Shown here: positions 7,591 through 16,600 of the stretch, in pieces | How positions within the stretch are numbered: the first letter of the stretch is position 1 | How the letters are laid out: each line of letters begins with the position of its first letter | Assembly: GCF_032193765.1 (NCBI RefSeq) | Contig: NZ_JAVBIJ010000001.1 | Location: 2,604,001 to 2,668,000 of the forward strand | DNA length: 64,000 nt | Direction: 5' to 3' | Source: Rhodoferax potami | GTDB taxonomy: Bacteria > Pseudomonadota > Gammaproteobacteria > Burkholderiales > Burkholderiaceae_C | The notes under the pieces: generated by a model | What the model was told of the DNA's origin: nothing | Databases searched by the model: none | What the model saw: only the letters and a program-made list of their open reading frames with translations | Made by a program: the position numbers and the translations under genes

Positions 7591-8323
7591 AGCGCTGACG
7601 CAGCGCAATGATGTCTTCCCGCACAGCGGCCGACCACGTCCTGCGGTCGCGCCCGTCGGCGGTTTGCGGAGTTCCAAACGTCACCACCGCCTGAATGCCG
7701 TCGCTGCACAACGTGCGCCAGAGGGAACCGAGCAGGGTGTCGTCTCCGATGTAGCAAGGGGCAAAGCTTTGCTGGCCTTGGTCGTCGGCAAACTGCAGGG
7801 CCACCGGTTGGATGGGCGCATTCACCGCAATAGCCGCCTGCAGCAGGTTCGCATGAAAAGGCAGCACATGGGTGCCGTCGCCGGTGGTGCCTTCGGGGAA
7901 CACGGCCAGCACATCGCCTGCGCTCAAGCGCTCGGCCATGTGGTGCACCACGCGCATGGCGTCGCGGCGGGATTCGCGCTCGATATACAGCGTGCCGGCA
8001 CCGGTCGCCAGCGTGCCCACCACGGGCCAATGCTGAATATCGGCCTTGGAGATAAAGCGGCAATGCCGCGCCGCATGGATGACCACGATATCCAACCAGG
8101 AGATATGGTTAGCCGCCAGCAGCACCGGACCGCCTGCGGGTGGCGTGCCGTTTACTACCAATTTGATAGCTAGCCGCGCAAGCATGGCCTGGGCCCAGGC
8201 CTGAACTTCTGCATCACGCTCAGGCTGCGTCAGGCGGGGGAACACCGTGCGAATGCGCCATGCGCCCGCCAGCACGTGCAGGAGAACTCGGCTGATTCGC
8301 CACAAGGCTTTGAGTTGGCGCAT
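7589..8323 (-). CDS. plsC: 1-acyl-sn-glycerol-3-phosphate acyltransferase
   Basis: Transfers the second acyl chain to lysophosphatidic acid to make phosphatidic acid at the inner membrane. The 244-residue protein has the catalytic NHISWLD box (72-78), the RFISKADI and YIERESRRDA substrate blocks and the FPEGTT box (142-147), in the normal order. It follows the pyrC' gene by 22 bases and is last in the yqgE-ruvX-pyrR-pyrB-pyrC' run. Codons for about residues 41-55 coincide with a segment resembling the dispersed repeat, and another repeat copy begins at its stop codon. Confidence 0.92.
   Translation of the reverse strand: MRQLKALWRISRVLLHVLAGAWRIRTVFPRLTQPERDAEVQAWAQAMLARLAIKLVVNGTPPAGGPVLLAANHISWLDIVVIHAARHCRFISKADIQHWPVVGTLATGAGTLYIERESRRDAMRVVHHMAERLSAGDVLAVFPEGTTGDGTHVLPFHANLLQAAIAVNAPIQPVALQFADDQGQQSFAPCYIGDDTLLGSLWRTLCSDGIQAVVTFGTPQTADGRDRRTWSAAVREDIIALRQR
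8158..8202 (+). repeat. Repeat-like segment inside plsC, copy B
   Basis: The plus strand reads CCAATTTGATAGCTAGCCGC followed by GCAAGCATGG and GGCCCAGGCC, matching the ATAGCTGCTCGCGCA-AGCAT core of the intergenic repeat. It is in frame in plsC. Similarity is partial, so common descent is an inference. Confidence 0.4.
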
Positions 8324-8345
8324 AGGCTTGTGGCTCGGTACGGCT

Positions 8346-9641
8346 TCAGGCTGCGGTGTAGGCCACGCGGCCGCCGACCAACGTGGCTTTCACCCGGCCG
8401 GGCAGCTCGTAGCCACCGAACGGGGTGTGCTGCCCTTGGCTCACCAGTGCGGATGGCTCCACCACCCAGTGGGCGGCAGGGTCGAACACGCAAATGTCTG
8501 CTGCGCCACCTGCTGTGAGCCGGCCTGCGCTGGCGGCAAAGGTGCCCAACGCGCCGCCCAAGACGTTTGCTGAGCGGCTAGTGACGGTGGCCACCGCCTC
8601 TGCCATGCCCAAGCCGCTCTCTTGCGCCCACTTGAGGGCCAGGCTCAGCAGCAGCTCCAGGCCGGTGGCGCCGGGCTCGGCTTCGGCAAAAGGCAGTGTT
8701 TTTTCATCCGCGCTGACGGGGTTGTGGTCAGAGACCAGCGCGTCGATGGTGCCATCGGCCAGGGCGGCGCGCAGGGCATCGCGGTCACGCTGCTGGCGCA
8801 GGGGCGGGTTCAGGCGCATGCGGCTGTCGAAGTAGCCAATGTCCACATCGGTCAGGTGCAGGGAGTTGATGCTCACATCGCAGCTCACGGGCAGGCCTTC
8901 GGCCTTGGCCTGGCGCACCAACTCCACGCCGGCGGCGCTGCTGATACGGCACAGGTGCACGCGGGCCTTGGTCGAGCGCACCAGCTCAAAGATAGTGTGC
9001 AGGGCAATGGTTTCTGCAGCCACCGGCACGCCGGAGAGGCCCATGCGGGTAGCCAAGGGGCCACTGGCAGCTACGCCCTTGCCGAGGTAGGCCTCTTGCG
9101 GGCGCAGCCACACGGTGTAGCCGAAGGTGCTGGCGTACTGCAGGGCACGCTGGGTGACCTGAGTATTGAGCAAGGGCACTTCGGCCTGGCTGAAGGCCAC
9201 GCAGCCGGCTTGGGTGAGCTGCAGCATTTCGGTAAGCACTTCGCCTTGCAGATTGCGGGTCAAAGCACCGAGAGGAAACACGCGGGCCTGGTGCAAGCGC
9301 TCGGCGCGGTGGCGCAGCATTTCGACCAGACCGGCTTCGTCCAGCACCGGCTCGGTATCGGGCGGGCACACCACGCTGGTGACGCCACCCGCGACCGCGG
9401 CGGCGGTTTCGCTGGCCAACATGCCTTCGTGCTCGTGGCCGGGTTCACGCAAGCGCACGGACAAATCGACCAGGCCCGGCGCGACGACGCAGCCTTGGGC
9501 GTTGATGGTAGTTTGCGGGGCAAAGCCGGCGGGCGCAGCGCCAATAGCCAGAATGCGGCCGCTTGAGATGGCCACATCGGCCACGGTGTCGGTGCCGCTG
9601 GCAGGGTCGATAACGCGGCCGCCTTGAATCAGAATTTGCAT
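8346..9641 (-). CDS. pyrC': Non-catalytic dihydroorotase homologue PyrC' (PyrX)
   Basis: A 431-residue amidohydrolase-fold protein of the dihydroorotase type I family. The zinc-binding H-x-H expected in the VDxHxHLREPG strand is replaced: the strand reads VDLSVRLREPG (58-68). The usual late DHAPH loop reads SDHNPV (about residue 303), and the CHxS histidine strand reads HLCRISS. It therefore lacks zinc ligands and should not hydrolyse dihydroorotate. In pseudomonads such PyrC' proteins are needed for assembly of aspartate transcarbamoylase with PyrB, and the adjacent pyrB supports the same role. An active class II pyrC is expected elsewhere. An AGGA ribosome site lies 9 bases before the ATG. 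Confidence 0.88.
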   Translation of the reverse strand: MQILIQGGRVIDPASGTDTVADVAISSGRILAIGAAPAGFAPQTTINAQGCVVAPGLVDLSVRLREPGHEHEGMLASETAAAVAGGVTSVVCPPDTEPVLDEAGLVEMLRHRAERLHQARVFPLGALTRNLQGEVLTEMLQLTQAGCVAFSQAEVPLLNTQVTQRALQYASTFGYTVWLRPQEAYLGKGVAASGPLATRMGLSGVPVAAETIALHTIFELVRSTKARVHLCRISSAAGVELVRQAKAEGLPVSCDVSINSLHLTDVDIGYFDSRMRLNPPLRQQRDRDALRAALADGTIDALVSDHNPVSADEKTLPFAEAEPGATGLELLLSLALKWAQESGLGMAEAVATVTSRSANVLGGALGTFAASAGRLTAGGAADICVFDPAAHWVVEPSALVSQGQHTPFGGYELPGRVKATLVGGRVAYTAA

Positions 9642-9666
9642 TGCTTCAGTCCTTGAATCTGGGGCC

Positions 9667-10629
9667 TCAGGCCTCGTTGCCCGCGACGATGCTCATGACC
9701 GCCATACGCACGGCGATACCGAAGGTCACCTGCGGCAGGATCACGGCTTGTGCGCCATCCACCACCGCCGAGTCAATTTCCACACCGCGGTTGATGGGGC
9801 CGGGGTGCATGACGATGGCGTCGGGCTTGGCGAGTTGCAGCTTCTCGGGTGTAAGGCCAAAGCTCTTGAAAAACTCGTGCATAGATGGCAGCAACGCGCC
9901 GCTCATGCGCTCGTTTTGCAGGCGCAGCATGATGATGACATCGCAGTCCTTGATGCCCTCTTCCAAGGTATGGCACACGCGCACGCCCATCTGGGCCATG
10001 TCGGAGGGCACCAGTGTTTTGGGGCCGACTACCCGGACTTCGGCACAGCCCAGAGTGGTCAGCGCATGGATGTCAGAGCGCGCCACGCGCGAATGCAACA
10101 CGTCGCCCACGATGGCGACCGTGAGGTTGGAAAAGTCTTTTTTGTAGTGCCGGATGGTGAACATGTCCAGCAGCCCCTGGGTGGGGTGGGCATGGCGGCC
10201 ATCGCCGGCATTGATCACATGCACATGGGGTGCGACGTGCTGGGCGATCAGATAGGGCGCCCCGGACTCGCTGTGGCGCACCACGAACATGTCGGCGGCC
10301 ATGGCGCTCAGGTTGGCGATGGTGTCCAGCAGGGACTCGCCTTTGGAGGCGCTGGAGCGCGCGATGTCGAGGTTGATAACGTCCGCGCTCAGTCGGGTGG
10401 CCGCAATCTCGAAAGTAGTGCGGGTGCGGGTGCTGTTCTCAAAGAACAGGTTGAACACACTTTTGCCGCGGAGCAGGGGCACTTTTTTGACTTCGCGGTC
10501 ATTGAGCGACACGAAGTTGGTGGCGGTGTCCAGAATGTGGGTGAGGATGTTTTTGGGCAGCCCTTCGGTGGACAGCAGGTGGATCAGCTCGCCGTGTTTG
10601 TTGAGTTGCGGATTGCGCTTGTACAACAT
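9667..10629 (-). CDS. pyrB: Aspartate carbamoyltransferase catalytic subunit
   Basis: Condenses carbamoyl phosphate with aspartate, the first committed step of pyrimidine synthesis. The 320-residue protein has the carbamoyl-phosphate loop [13 protein letters not shown] (about 62-74), HPTQGLLD (about 147-154) and the [14 protein letters not shown] loop near the C-terminus. The start ATG is 3 bases after the pyrR stop. A gene for the regulatory PyrI subunit is absent; instead the next gene encodes the zinc-less PyrC', which suggests a PyrB-PyrC' dodecamer as in Pseudomonas. Confidence 0.96.
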   Translation of the reverse strand: MLYKRNPQLNKHGELIHLLSTEGLPKNILTHILDTATNFVSLNDREVKKVPLLRGKSVFNLFFENSTRTRTTFEIAATRLSADVINLDIARSSASKGESLLDTIANLSAMAADMFVVRHSESGAPYLIAQHVAPHVHVINAGDGRHAHPTQGLLDMFTIRHYKKDFSNLTVAIVGDVLHSRVARSDIHALTTLGCAEVRVVGPKTLVPSDMAQMGVRVCHTLEEGIKDCDVIIMLRLQNERMSGALLPSMHEFFKSFGLTPEKLQLAKPDAIVMHPGPINRGVEIDSAVVDGAQAVILPQVTFGIAVRMAVMSIVAGNEA

Positions 10630-10631
10630 GC

Positions 10632-11129
10632 TCAGGCCTCCTGCACATCAAAAGAAAACACACCCTCAGCGCTGCGCGCCAGAGCCAAAGACTGGTTGGC
10701 TGCCAAGCTGACCCGAGCGGCCGCGAATTCGGCCTGGATGGGCAACTGGCGCCCGCCGCGGTCTACCAGCACTGCCAAGCGAACTTGCGCGGGGCGGCCA
10801 TAGTCAAACAGCTCGTTGATCACTGCGCGGATGGTGCGGCCGGTGTAGAGCACATCGTCCAGCACCAGAATGTCGGCGCCGTTCACATCAAAGGGCAACT
10901 GGGTCTGGCCGCCGGAGGACAGGCCACGCTTGGCGAAGTCGTCACGGTGCATGGCGGAAGAGATCGTGCCGTGCTTGCCTGCGAGTTTCAGGTCCGCCTG
11001 AAGGCGCTCGGCCAGCCAGGCGCCGCCCGAGGTGATGCCCACCAAGCGGGTATCTGCATTGCACAACTGCTGTACGCCGCGCAGGAGTTCGCGGTACAGC
11101 GCCTCTGCATCCAAAGCCAAAGTGGTCAC
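10632..11129 (-). CDS. pyrR: Pyrimidine operon regulator / uracil phosphoribosyltransferase
   Basis: A 165-residue PRPP-dependent enzyme of the PyrR family, which in Gram-positives also binds pyr mRNA. The PRPP loop is [13 protein letters not shown] (87-99), and the flexible loop MHRDD and the [10 protein letters not shown] end are present. The GTG start overlaps the ruvX stop (GTGA), so translation is coupled. No RNA anti-terminator target was recognised in the short upstream spacer; whether it regulates or only salvages uracil in this group is open. Confidence 0.93.
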   Translation of the reverse strand: MTTLALDAEALYRELLRGVQQLCNADTRLVGITSGGAWLAERLQADLKLAGKHGTISSAMHRDDFAKRGLSSGGQTQLPFDVNGADILVLDDVLYTGRTIRAVINELFDYGRPAQVRLAVLVDRGGRQLPIQAEFAAARVSLAANQSLALARSAEGVFSFDVQEA

Positions 11130-11539
11130 GGGAGGTTCCTCAAAAATTGTTCCAAAATAATGCAGGCTGACATGGCATCGGCGTCTTTGGCGCCGCTGGC
11201 AATCGCCTCGGTGGTGCTGTAGCGCTCGTCCACCTCAAACACTTGCAGGCCGAATCGCCCCTGCAACTGGCGGCCGAACTTTTTGGCGCGCGCGGTGTTC
11301 TCGTGCGGGGCGCCATCGGGGTGGTAGGGCACGCCGATCACGATGGCGTCGGGCTGCCATTCCTTGAGCTTGGCGGCCACGCCGTCAAAGCGGGCATTGC
11401 CTTCGGCATGGATGGAGCCCTGCGGCTGGGCGGTTCGCATCAAGCGGTTGCCCACCGCAACGCCGGTACGCTTCAAGCCGAAATCAAAAGCAATGAAGGT
11501 CGTGAATGCCTCGGGAACGGGCACCGCGGCCTCGCTCAT
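11126..11539 (-). CDS. ruvX: Putative pre-16S rRNA nuclease / Holliday junction resolvase-like
   Basis: RNase H-fold nuclease of the YqgF family, implicated in 5' maturation of 16S rRNA. The FIAFDFGLKRTGVAVG first strand carries the catalytic Asp (about residues 15-30), IVIGVPYH and VFEVDERYSTTEA follow, and the last acidic position is in SGAKDADAMSA. The start at 11539 is chosen because its ATG overlaps the yqgE TGA in the ATGA pattern; an upstream ATG at 11569 would overlap by 34 bases. 137 residues, normal for the family. Confidence 0.92.
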   Translation of the reverse strand: MSEAAVPVPEAFTTFIAFDFGLKRTGVAVGNRLMRTAQPQGSIHAEGNARFDGVAAKLKEWQPDAIVIGVPYHPDGAPHENTARAKKFGRQLQGRFGLQVFEVDERYSTTEAIASGAKDADAMSACIILEQFLRNLP

Positions 11540-12135
11540 GCGTGCCCCACTTGCTGAGAAATCATCCACGACTGCAGGCCGAGCAGGCCCAGCGCCCGGT
11601 CGTAGCGCTGGTCTACCGGCGTATCAAAAATGACTGCGTGATCTGCGGGCGTGGTGAGCCAGCTGTTTTCGCCCAACTCGGTTTCCAACTGCCCTTCGCC
11701 CCAAGCTGCATAACCCAAGGTGACCAGCACACGTTTGGGGCCAGAGCCCATCGACAGCGCCTCGAGCACATCGCGGGAGGTGGTCATCTCCAACCCGCCG
11801 GGTATGGTCATGGTGGAGGCATAAAGAGATTCGCCGGCCTCAGGGCCTCCGGTGATCACGGGCTCGTGCAAGACAAAGCCGCGCTCGGTTTGTACGGGGC
11901 CACCTTGGAATACCGGCTGCTCGAGCAGGTCTGCCCGCTGCAAGGTCAGGTCGATCTTGTCGAACAACGCCGTCAACGGCATGTCTGCGGGCTTGTTGAT
12001 GATCAGGCCTAAGGCCCCGCGCTCTGAGTGCTCGCACAAAAAGACCACGCTTTTGGAGAACATCTCATCGTCCAGCCCGGGCATTGCGATCAGGAAATGA
12101 TGGGTGAGATTGAAAGGTGCAGAATCGCCGGACAT
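11536..12135 (-). CDS. yqgE: YqgE/AlgH family protein (UPF0301)
   Basis: A 199-residue protein of the YqgE/AlgH family, widely paired with ruvX and of unclear biochemical role. Typical blocks are the start LTHHFLIAMPGLDDEMFSKS, VVFLCEHSERGALGLIINKP and VFQGGPVQTERGFVLH. It is first in the run leading to the pyr genes and is divergent from the photolyase, with only 21 bases between start codons, so promoters must overlap the coding regions. Confidence 0.93.
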   Translation of the reverse strand: MSGDSAPFNLTHHFLIAMPGLDDEMFSKSVVFLCEHSERGALGLIINKPADMPLTALFDKIDLTLQRADLLEQPVFQGGPVQTERGFVLHEPVITGGPEAGESLYASTMTIPGGLEMTTSRDVLEALSMGSGPKRVLVTLGYAAWGEGQLETELGENSWLTTPADHAVIFDTPVDQRYDRALGLLGLQSWMISQQVGHA

Positions 12136-12156
12136 TCCCTGATTTTAACGGCTGAC

Positions 12157-13653
12157 ATGCAATCTGAATTCTCCAAAGGGCTGGTTTGGTTCCGCCGCGA
12201 TTTACGCACCCAAGACAACGCGGCATTGGCTCTCGCGGCCGCATCTTGCGAGGCGGTGTATTGCGTTTTTGTGTTCGACAAGGCAATCCTGAACCACCTT
12301 CCCCGGCAGGACCGGCGTGTGGAGTTCATTCATGGCGCGGTTTCTGAACTGCACACCCGGCTTGGCGCGATGGCACCGGGCGGAGGCGGGTTGATCGTTC
12401 TGCATGCGGATTCGGTGGACGCGATTCCCGAGTTGGCAGCGCGCTTGGATGTGCAAGCAGTATTCGCAGCCAGGGACTACGAGCCCGCAGCCCTTGAGCG
12501 CGACACCGCCGTGCAGCAACAACTACTGAGCGAAGGCTGCCAGCTCAAACTGGTCAAAGACCAGGTGATTTTTGAAGAGCGCGAAGTTTTGACGCAGATG
12601 AGCAAGCCCTACGGCGTGTTTACCCCCTATCACCGCGCTTGGCTGGCCCGCATCGGGGCGAATACCGTGGCCCAACATCAGCTCCCCGAGAACATAGCGG
12701 CAGTATTGGCCCCGGTGCCTCATGAATTGGGCAGCGGCATCCCCTCCCTAACCGCTCTGGGTTTCGAGGCGACCAATCTTCAATCACTCGGCATGCACGG
12801 CGGCGAGGCCGCAGGCCAGACGCTGCTGAACGATTTTGTGGTGCGCATGGATCGCTATGGCGAGGCCCGTGACTACCCTAGCCTCAAGGGCCCGAGCTAC
12901 CTGGGTGTTCATTTGCGCTTTGGCACTGTGTCCATCCGGCACTTGGTCAACCTGGCCTTGGAGCGGGTGCGTGCCGGGAGCCAAGGGGCATCTGTTTGGC
13001 TCGCAGAACTGGCGTGGCGCGATTTTTATTTTCAGATTCTGTCGAACTTTCCCCGGGTGGCCCGTCACGCCTTCAAACCGGAGTACGACCACATCCAATG
13101 GGAGAGCGGCGAGCACGCCGAAGCCCTGTATGCGGCGTGGTGCGAGGGCCGCACCGGCTACCCGATCGTTGATGCCGCGATGGCCCAGCTCAACCAGACC
13201 GGCTATATGCACAACCGCTTGCGGATGGTGGCCGGAAGCTTTTTGGTCAAACACTTGGGGCTGGATTGGCGCTGGGGCGAACGCTACTTCGCGACCCATC
13301 TCAATGACTTTGACTTGTCTGCCAACAACGGTGGATGGCAGTGGGTCGCCTCGAGTGGCTGCGATGCGCAACCCTATTTCCGGATTTTTAACCCGGTGAC
13401 CCAAAGCGAGCGCTTTGATGCGCAGGGCAAGTTCATCCGGCGCTACCTCCCCCAACTCGCGGGCCTGTCAGACAAAGCGATCCACGCACCTTGGGCCGCC
13501 AAGCCGATGGAGCTGCTCGCCGCCGGGGTGGAGTTGGGCGTGAACTACCCTGCTCCCGTTGTGGACCATGCGCAAGCCAGGGAGCGCACCTTGGCGCGCT
13601 ATGGCTTTCTCAAAAAGTCAGGGGATCAGGCGGGAACCGCCGCCGAGCAATAA
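12157..13653 (+). CDS. phrB: Deoxyribodipyrimidine photolyase (class I)
   Basis: Light-driven repair enzyme for cyclobutane pyrimidine dimers, 498 residues. The N-terminal antenna domain begins GLVWFRRDLRTQDNAAL (about 7-23). The FAD domain has GRTGYPIVDAAMAQLNQTG, MHNRLRMVAGSFLVKHL and NNGGWQWVASSGCDAQPYFR, which hold the flavin and electron-transfer Trp positions. The ATG at 12157 gives the proper N-terminus; the open frame extends upstream only over yqgE. The 3' end overlaps the convergent chpA gene by 28 bases. Confidence 0.95.
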   Translation: MQSEFSKGLVWFRRDLRTQDNAALALAAASCEAVYCVFVFDKAILNHLPRQDRRVEFIHGAVSELHTRLGAMAPGGGGLIVLHADSVDAIPELAARLDVQAVFAARDYEPAALERDTAVQQQLLSEGCQLKLVKDQVIFEEREVLTQMSKPYGVFTPYHRAWLARIGANTVAQHQLPENIAAVLAPVPHELGSGIPSLTALGFEATNLQSLGMHGGEAAGQTLLNDFVVRMDRYGEARDYPSLKGPSYLGVHLRFGTVSIRHLVNLALERVRAGSQGASVWLAELAWRDFYFQILSNFPRVARHAFKPEYDHIQWESGEHAEALYAAWCEGRTGYPIVDAAMAQLNQTGYMHNRLRMVAGSFLVKHLGLDWRWGERYFATHLNDFDLSANNGGWQWVASSGCDAQPYFRIFNPVTQSERFDAQGKFIRRYLPQLAGLSDKAIHAPWAAKPMELLAAGVELGVNYPAPVVDHAQARERTLARYGFLKKSGDQAGTAAEQ

Positions 13654-16600
13654 GCCCGCACCAAGCCCAGCAGTTCATCTTCTGAGTAGGGCTTGCCGAG
13701 ATAGTGATCCACACCGAGCTCGCGGGCGTGCTCGCGGTGTTTCTCGGCAATGCGCGACGTGATCATGATGATAGGCAGGCCACGCAACTTGGCATCTGCA
13801 CGGATGTTGCGAGCCAAGTCGAAGCCGTCCATACGCGGCATCTCAATGTCAGACAAGACCACCGCAGGCACTTCTTCCTGCAAACGCTCCAAGGCCTGCA
13901 AGCCGTCATTCGCCAGCGCGACACGGTAACCTTCACGCTTGAGCAAACGCTGGGTCACGCGTCGCACCGTGATCGAATCGTCAACCACCAGCACCAGTGG
14001 CAGCTGGGTAGCCGCAACCACTGTGGCTGGTTGCTGTGCCTCGGCTCGCTCTGTGCCTTGTGCACTGCGATCCTGGCGCTGCGTCACCAAGGCGCGGGCT
14101 TGATCGCCGTACACCGATGCCAACGCGACCGGGTTGTAGATCAACACCACAGCACCCGAAGCCAGCACAGACATACCTGCCAAACCGGGCAAGCGGGCCA
14201 ATTGTGGGCCGAGGTTCTTCACCACCACTTCGCGGTTGCCCAGAACTTCGTCGACGTGAACCGCCAGCCGCTGGCCCGCACTCCGGAAGATGGCCACCGG
14301 CAGTGTTTTGCCCGCCATTTCTTCACTTTGTGCGGACACTTGCAACAATGCTCCGCCCCAAAAGAAAGGCACGGACTCATCACCGAATGAAAAACTCTGC
14401 GCGGCATATGCGTCTTTGAGCTGCCCGCTGGGCACTCGCAACACGGTTTCCATGATGTTGGCCGGCACACCGATGGAGAAATCCCCCATCCGCAGAATCA
14501 CCACCTGGGTCACGGCAGTGGTCAGTGGCAACACCAGCTTGAACGAAGTCCCGGCGTTTGCTTGGCTTTGGGTCTCAATGCGCCCACCGAGCGCATGCAC
14601 CTCTGCACGCACCACATCCATGCCGACACCGCGCCCGGAGAGCTCGGTGACTTCATCCGCCGTAGAAAAGCCCGGCATAAAAATCAAATTCGCCGCATCA
14701 GCGTCGCTCATGGCGGCGCCCGACTCAATCAGCTGTTTGGCCTCGGCTTTGCTGCGGATACGCGCCAGATCCAGCCCGGCACCGTCGTCACTGAAGGCAA
14801 CCGTGATGTCGTTGCTTTCTTGCAAGACCCGCACCTGAATCGAGCCTGCCGCCGGCTTGCCCGCGGCCACTCGCACTTCAGGCATCTCGACACCGTGTGC
14901 CACCGCATTGCGCAACAAGTGCTCAAAGGCGGGGGCCATACGATCCAGCACCCCGCGGTCCACTTCAATCGCGTCCCCGATGATGTCTAGCTTGACTTGC
15001 TTCCCGACATCTTTCGCCGCTTGGCGGACCACGCCATACAGGCGGTCTGACACGCTGTCGAATTCCACCATCCGGGTGCGGAGCAAGTCTTTTTGCAGTT
15101 CGCGGGCTTGGCGGCCTTGCGCGATCAAGTCGTCCTCGGCGCCTTCCACCGAGCGGAGCAAATTGCGCTGCACTGTGGCCACGTCGTTCACCGACTCAGC
15201 CATCATGCGGGTCAGCTCCTGTACGCGTGTGAACCGGTCAAACTCCAGCGGATCGAAGGCTTGCTGCGAGTCTTTGGTCTGCGCCAGTCGAGACTGCATT
15301 TGTGACTCGGCTTGCAATTCGACGTCGCGCAGTTGCTGGCGCAAGCGATCCAAGTTGCCCGAAAGCTCGCCCAGCGACATGCGGATCTGACCGATTCGCT
15401 CATCCACCCGCGAACGCGCAATCATGACCTCGCCCGCTTGGTTGACCAGCCGATCCAACAGCTGCGCGCGCACTCGCACCGATTGGTTGCCTTGCGCGCG
15501 TGGCTGGGGAGCCGTAGCCGCCACTGCGGGCAACAGCTTGGGCAGGCGTGCCGCTACACCCGACTCAGGAGCCGTTGCTTCGGTTGCCGGCGTGGACACT
15601 GGGGGTGTCGGCATAGCCGCTTCTTGCTCCGCGTCCTGGAGCGCTTTGCCCAAGCCCACAAACACCGCCTGCATCGCATCAAAGCGGGTGAGCAAGGGTT
15701 CTAGCTGCAGAGATTGCAAACCTTCGGCACCCAAGGTCTCGATGGAAGACTCCATCCGGTGCCCCATTTCACCCAAGCGCATGGCACCCGCAAGGCGCGC
15801 ACTGCCCTTGAGTGTGTGGAGCAAACGCATCACTTCTTGCCGGGCGGCCATCTCGTCGGGATGAGACACCCATTGGCGCAGCGCGGCCCCCAACTGAGGC
15901 ATCAACTCAGTGGCCTCTTCTTCAAAGATGGGCAGCAAGTCCACATCGAGGCTGTCTTGCGCGACCCATTCTTCATCATCCCCATCCAACACGATGAGGG
16001 GAGCAGCTTCTGGCAAAGGCGTTGGCGCGTTCACCGCCTCGGAGGCTGGTGTTTCGGGCGGCAAGGACACATCCGCGGGGGCTTGTGGCTCGGCGAGCGG
16101 CAGTGGCTCGGAAGCCACGGGCGCGACCGACTCGAGGCTATTGAAGTCCGACTCCTCGTCCGGCTCTTGCAAGGTATCCCCGGACTCCATCACAGGTGCC
16201 GGGAACTCCGTCTCGGTGATGTCTTGCAAAGCTTGCAAAACGTGTGAATCCGCATCTTTCACAAAACCTGCGGCGAACTGGTGCAGCAGGCGGCGAATGT
16301 CTTCCGCGGCGTCGCAAAACACATCTGCGTGGTCTGCCTGCACCTGCCGGTACAACTGAACATGCTGAAGCGCTTGCTCCAAGGCTTTGGCGGTTTCTGA
16401 AAGCGCTGTAAAGCCTACTGTTGCGGAACTGCCCAACAAGGAATGAGCCAACGAAATGACGGTGTCAGACACTGGCTCTTGAAGCTCTATGGCCCACTCA
16501 CCCAGCTCTGTTTGCAGCCTGCGAGACCATTCATCGGCCTCGTTCAGGTAGACGTTGTAGAGCGGAATACTCATGCGCAGCGGGCCGATGACCTTCATGC

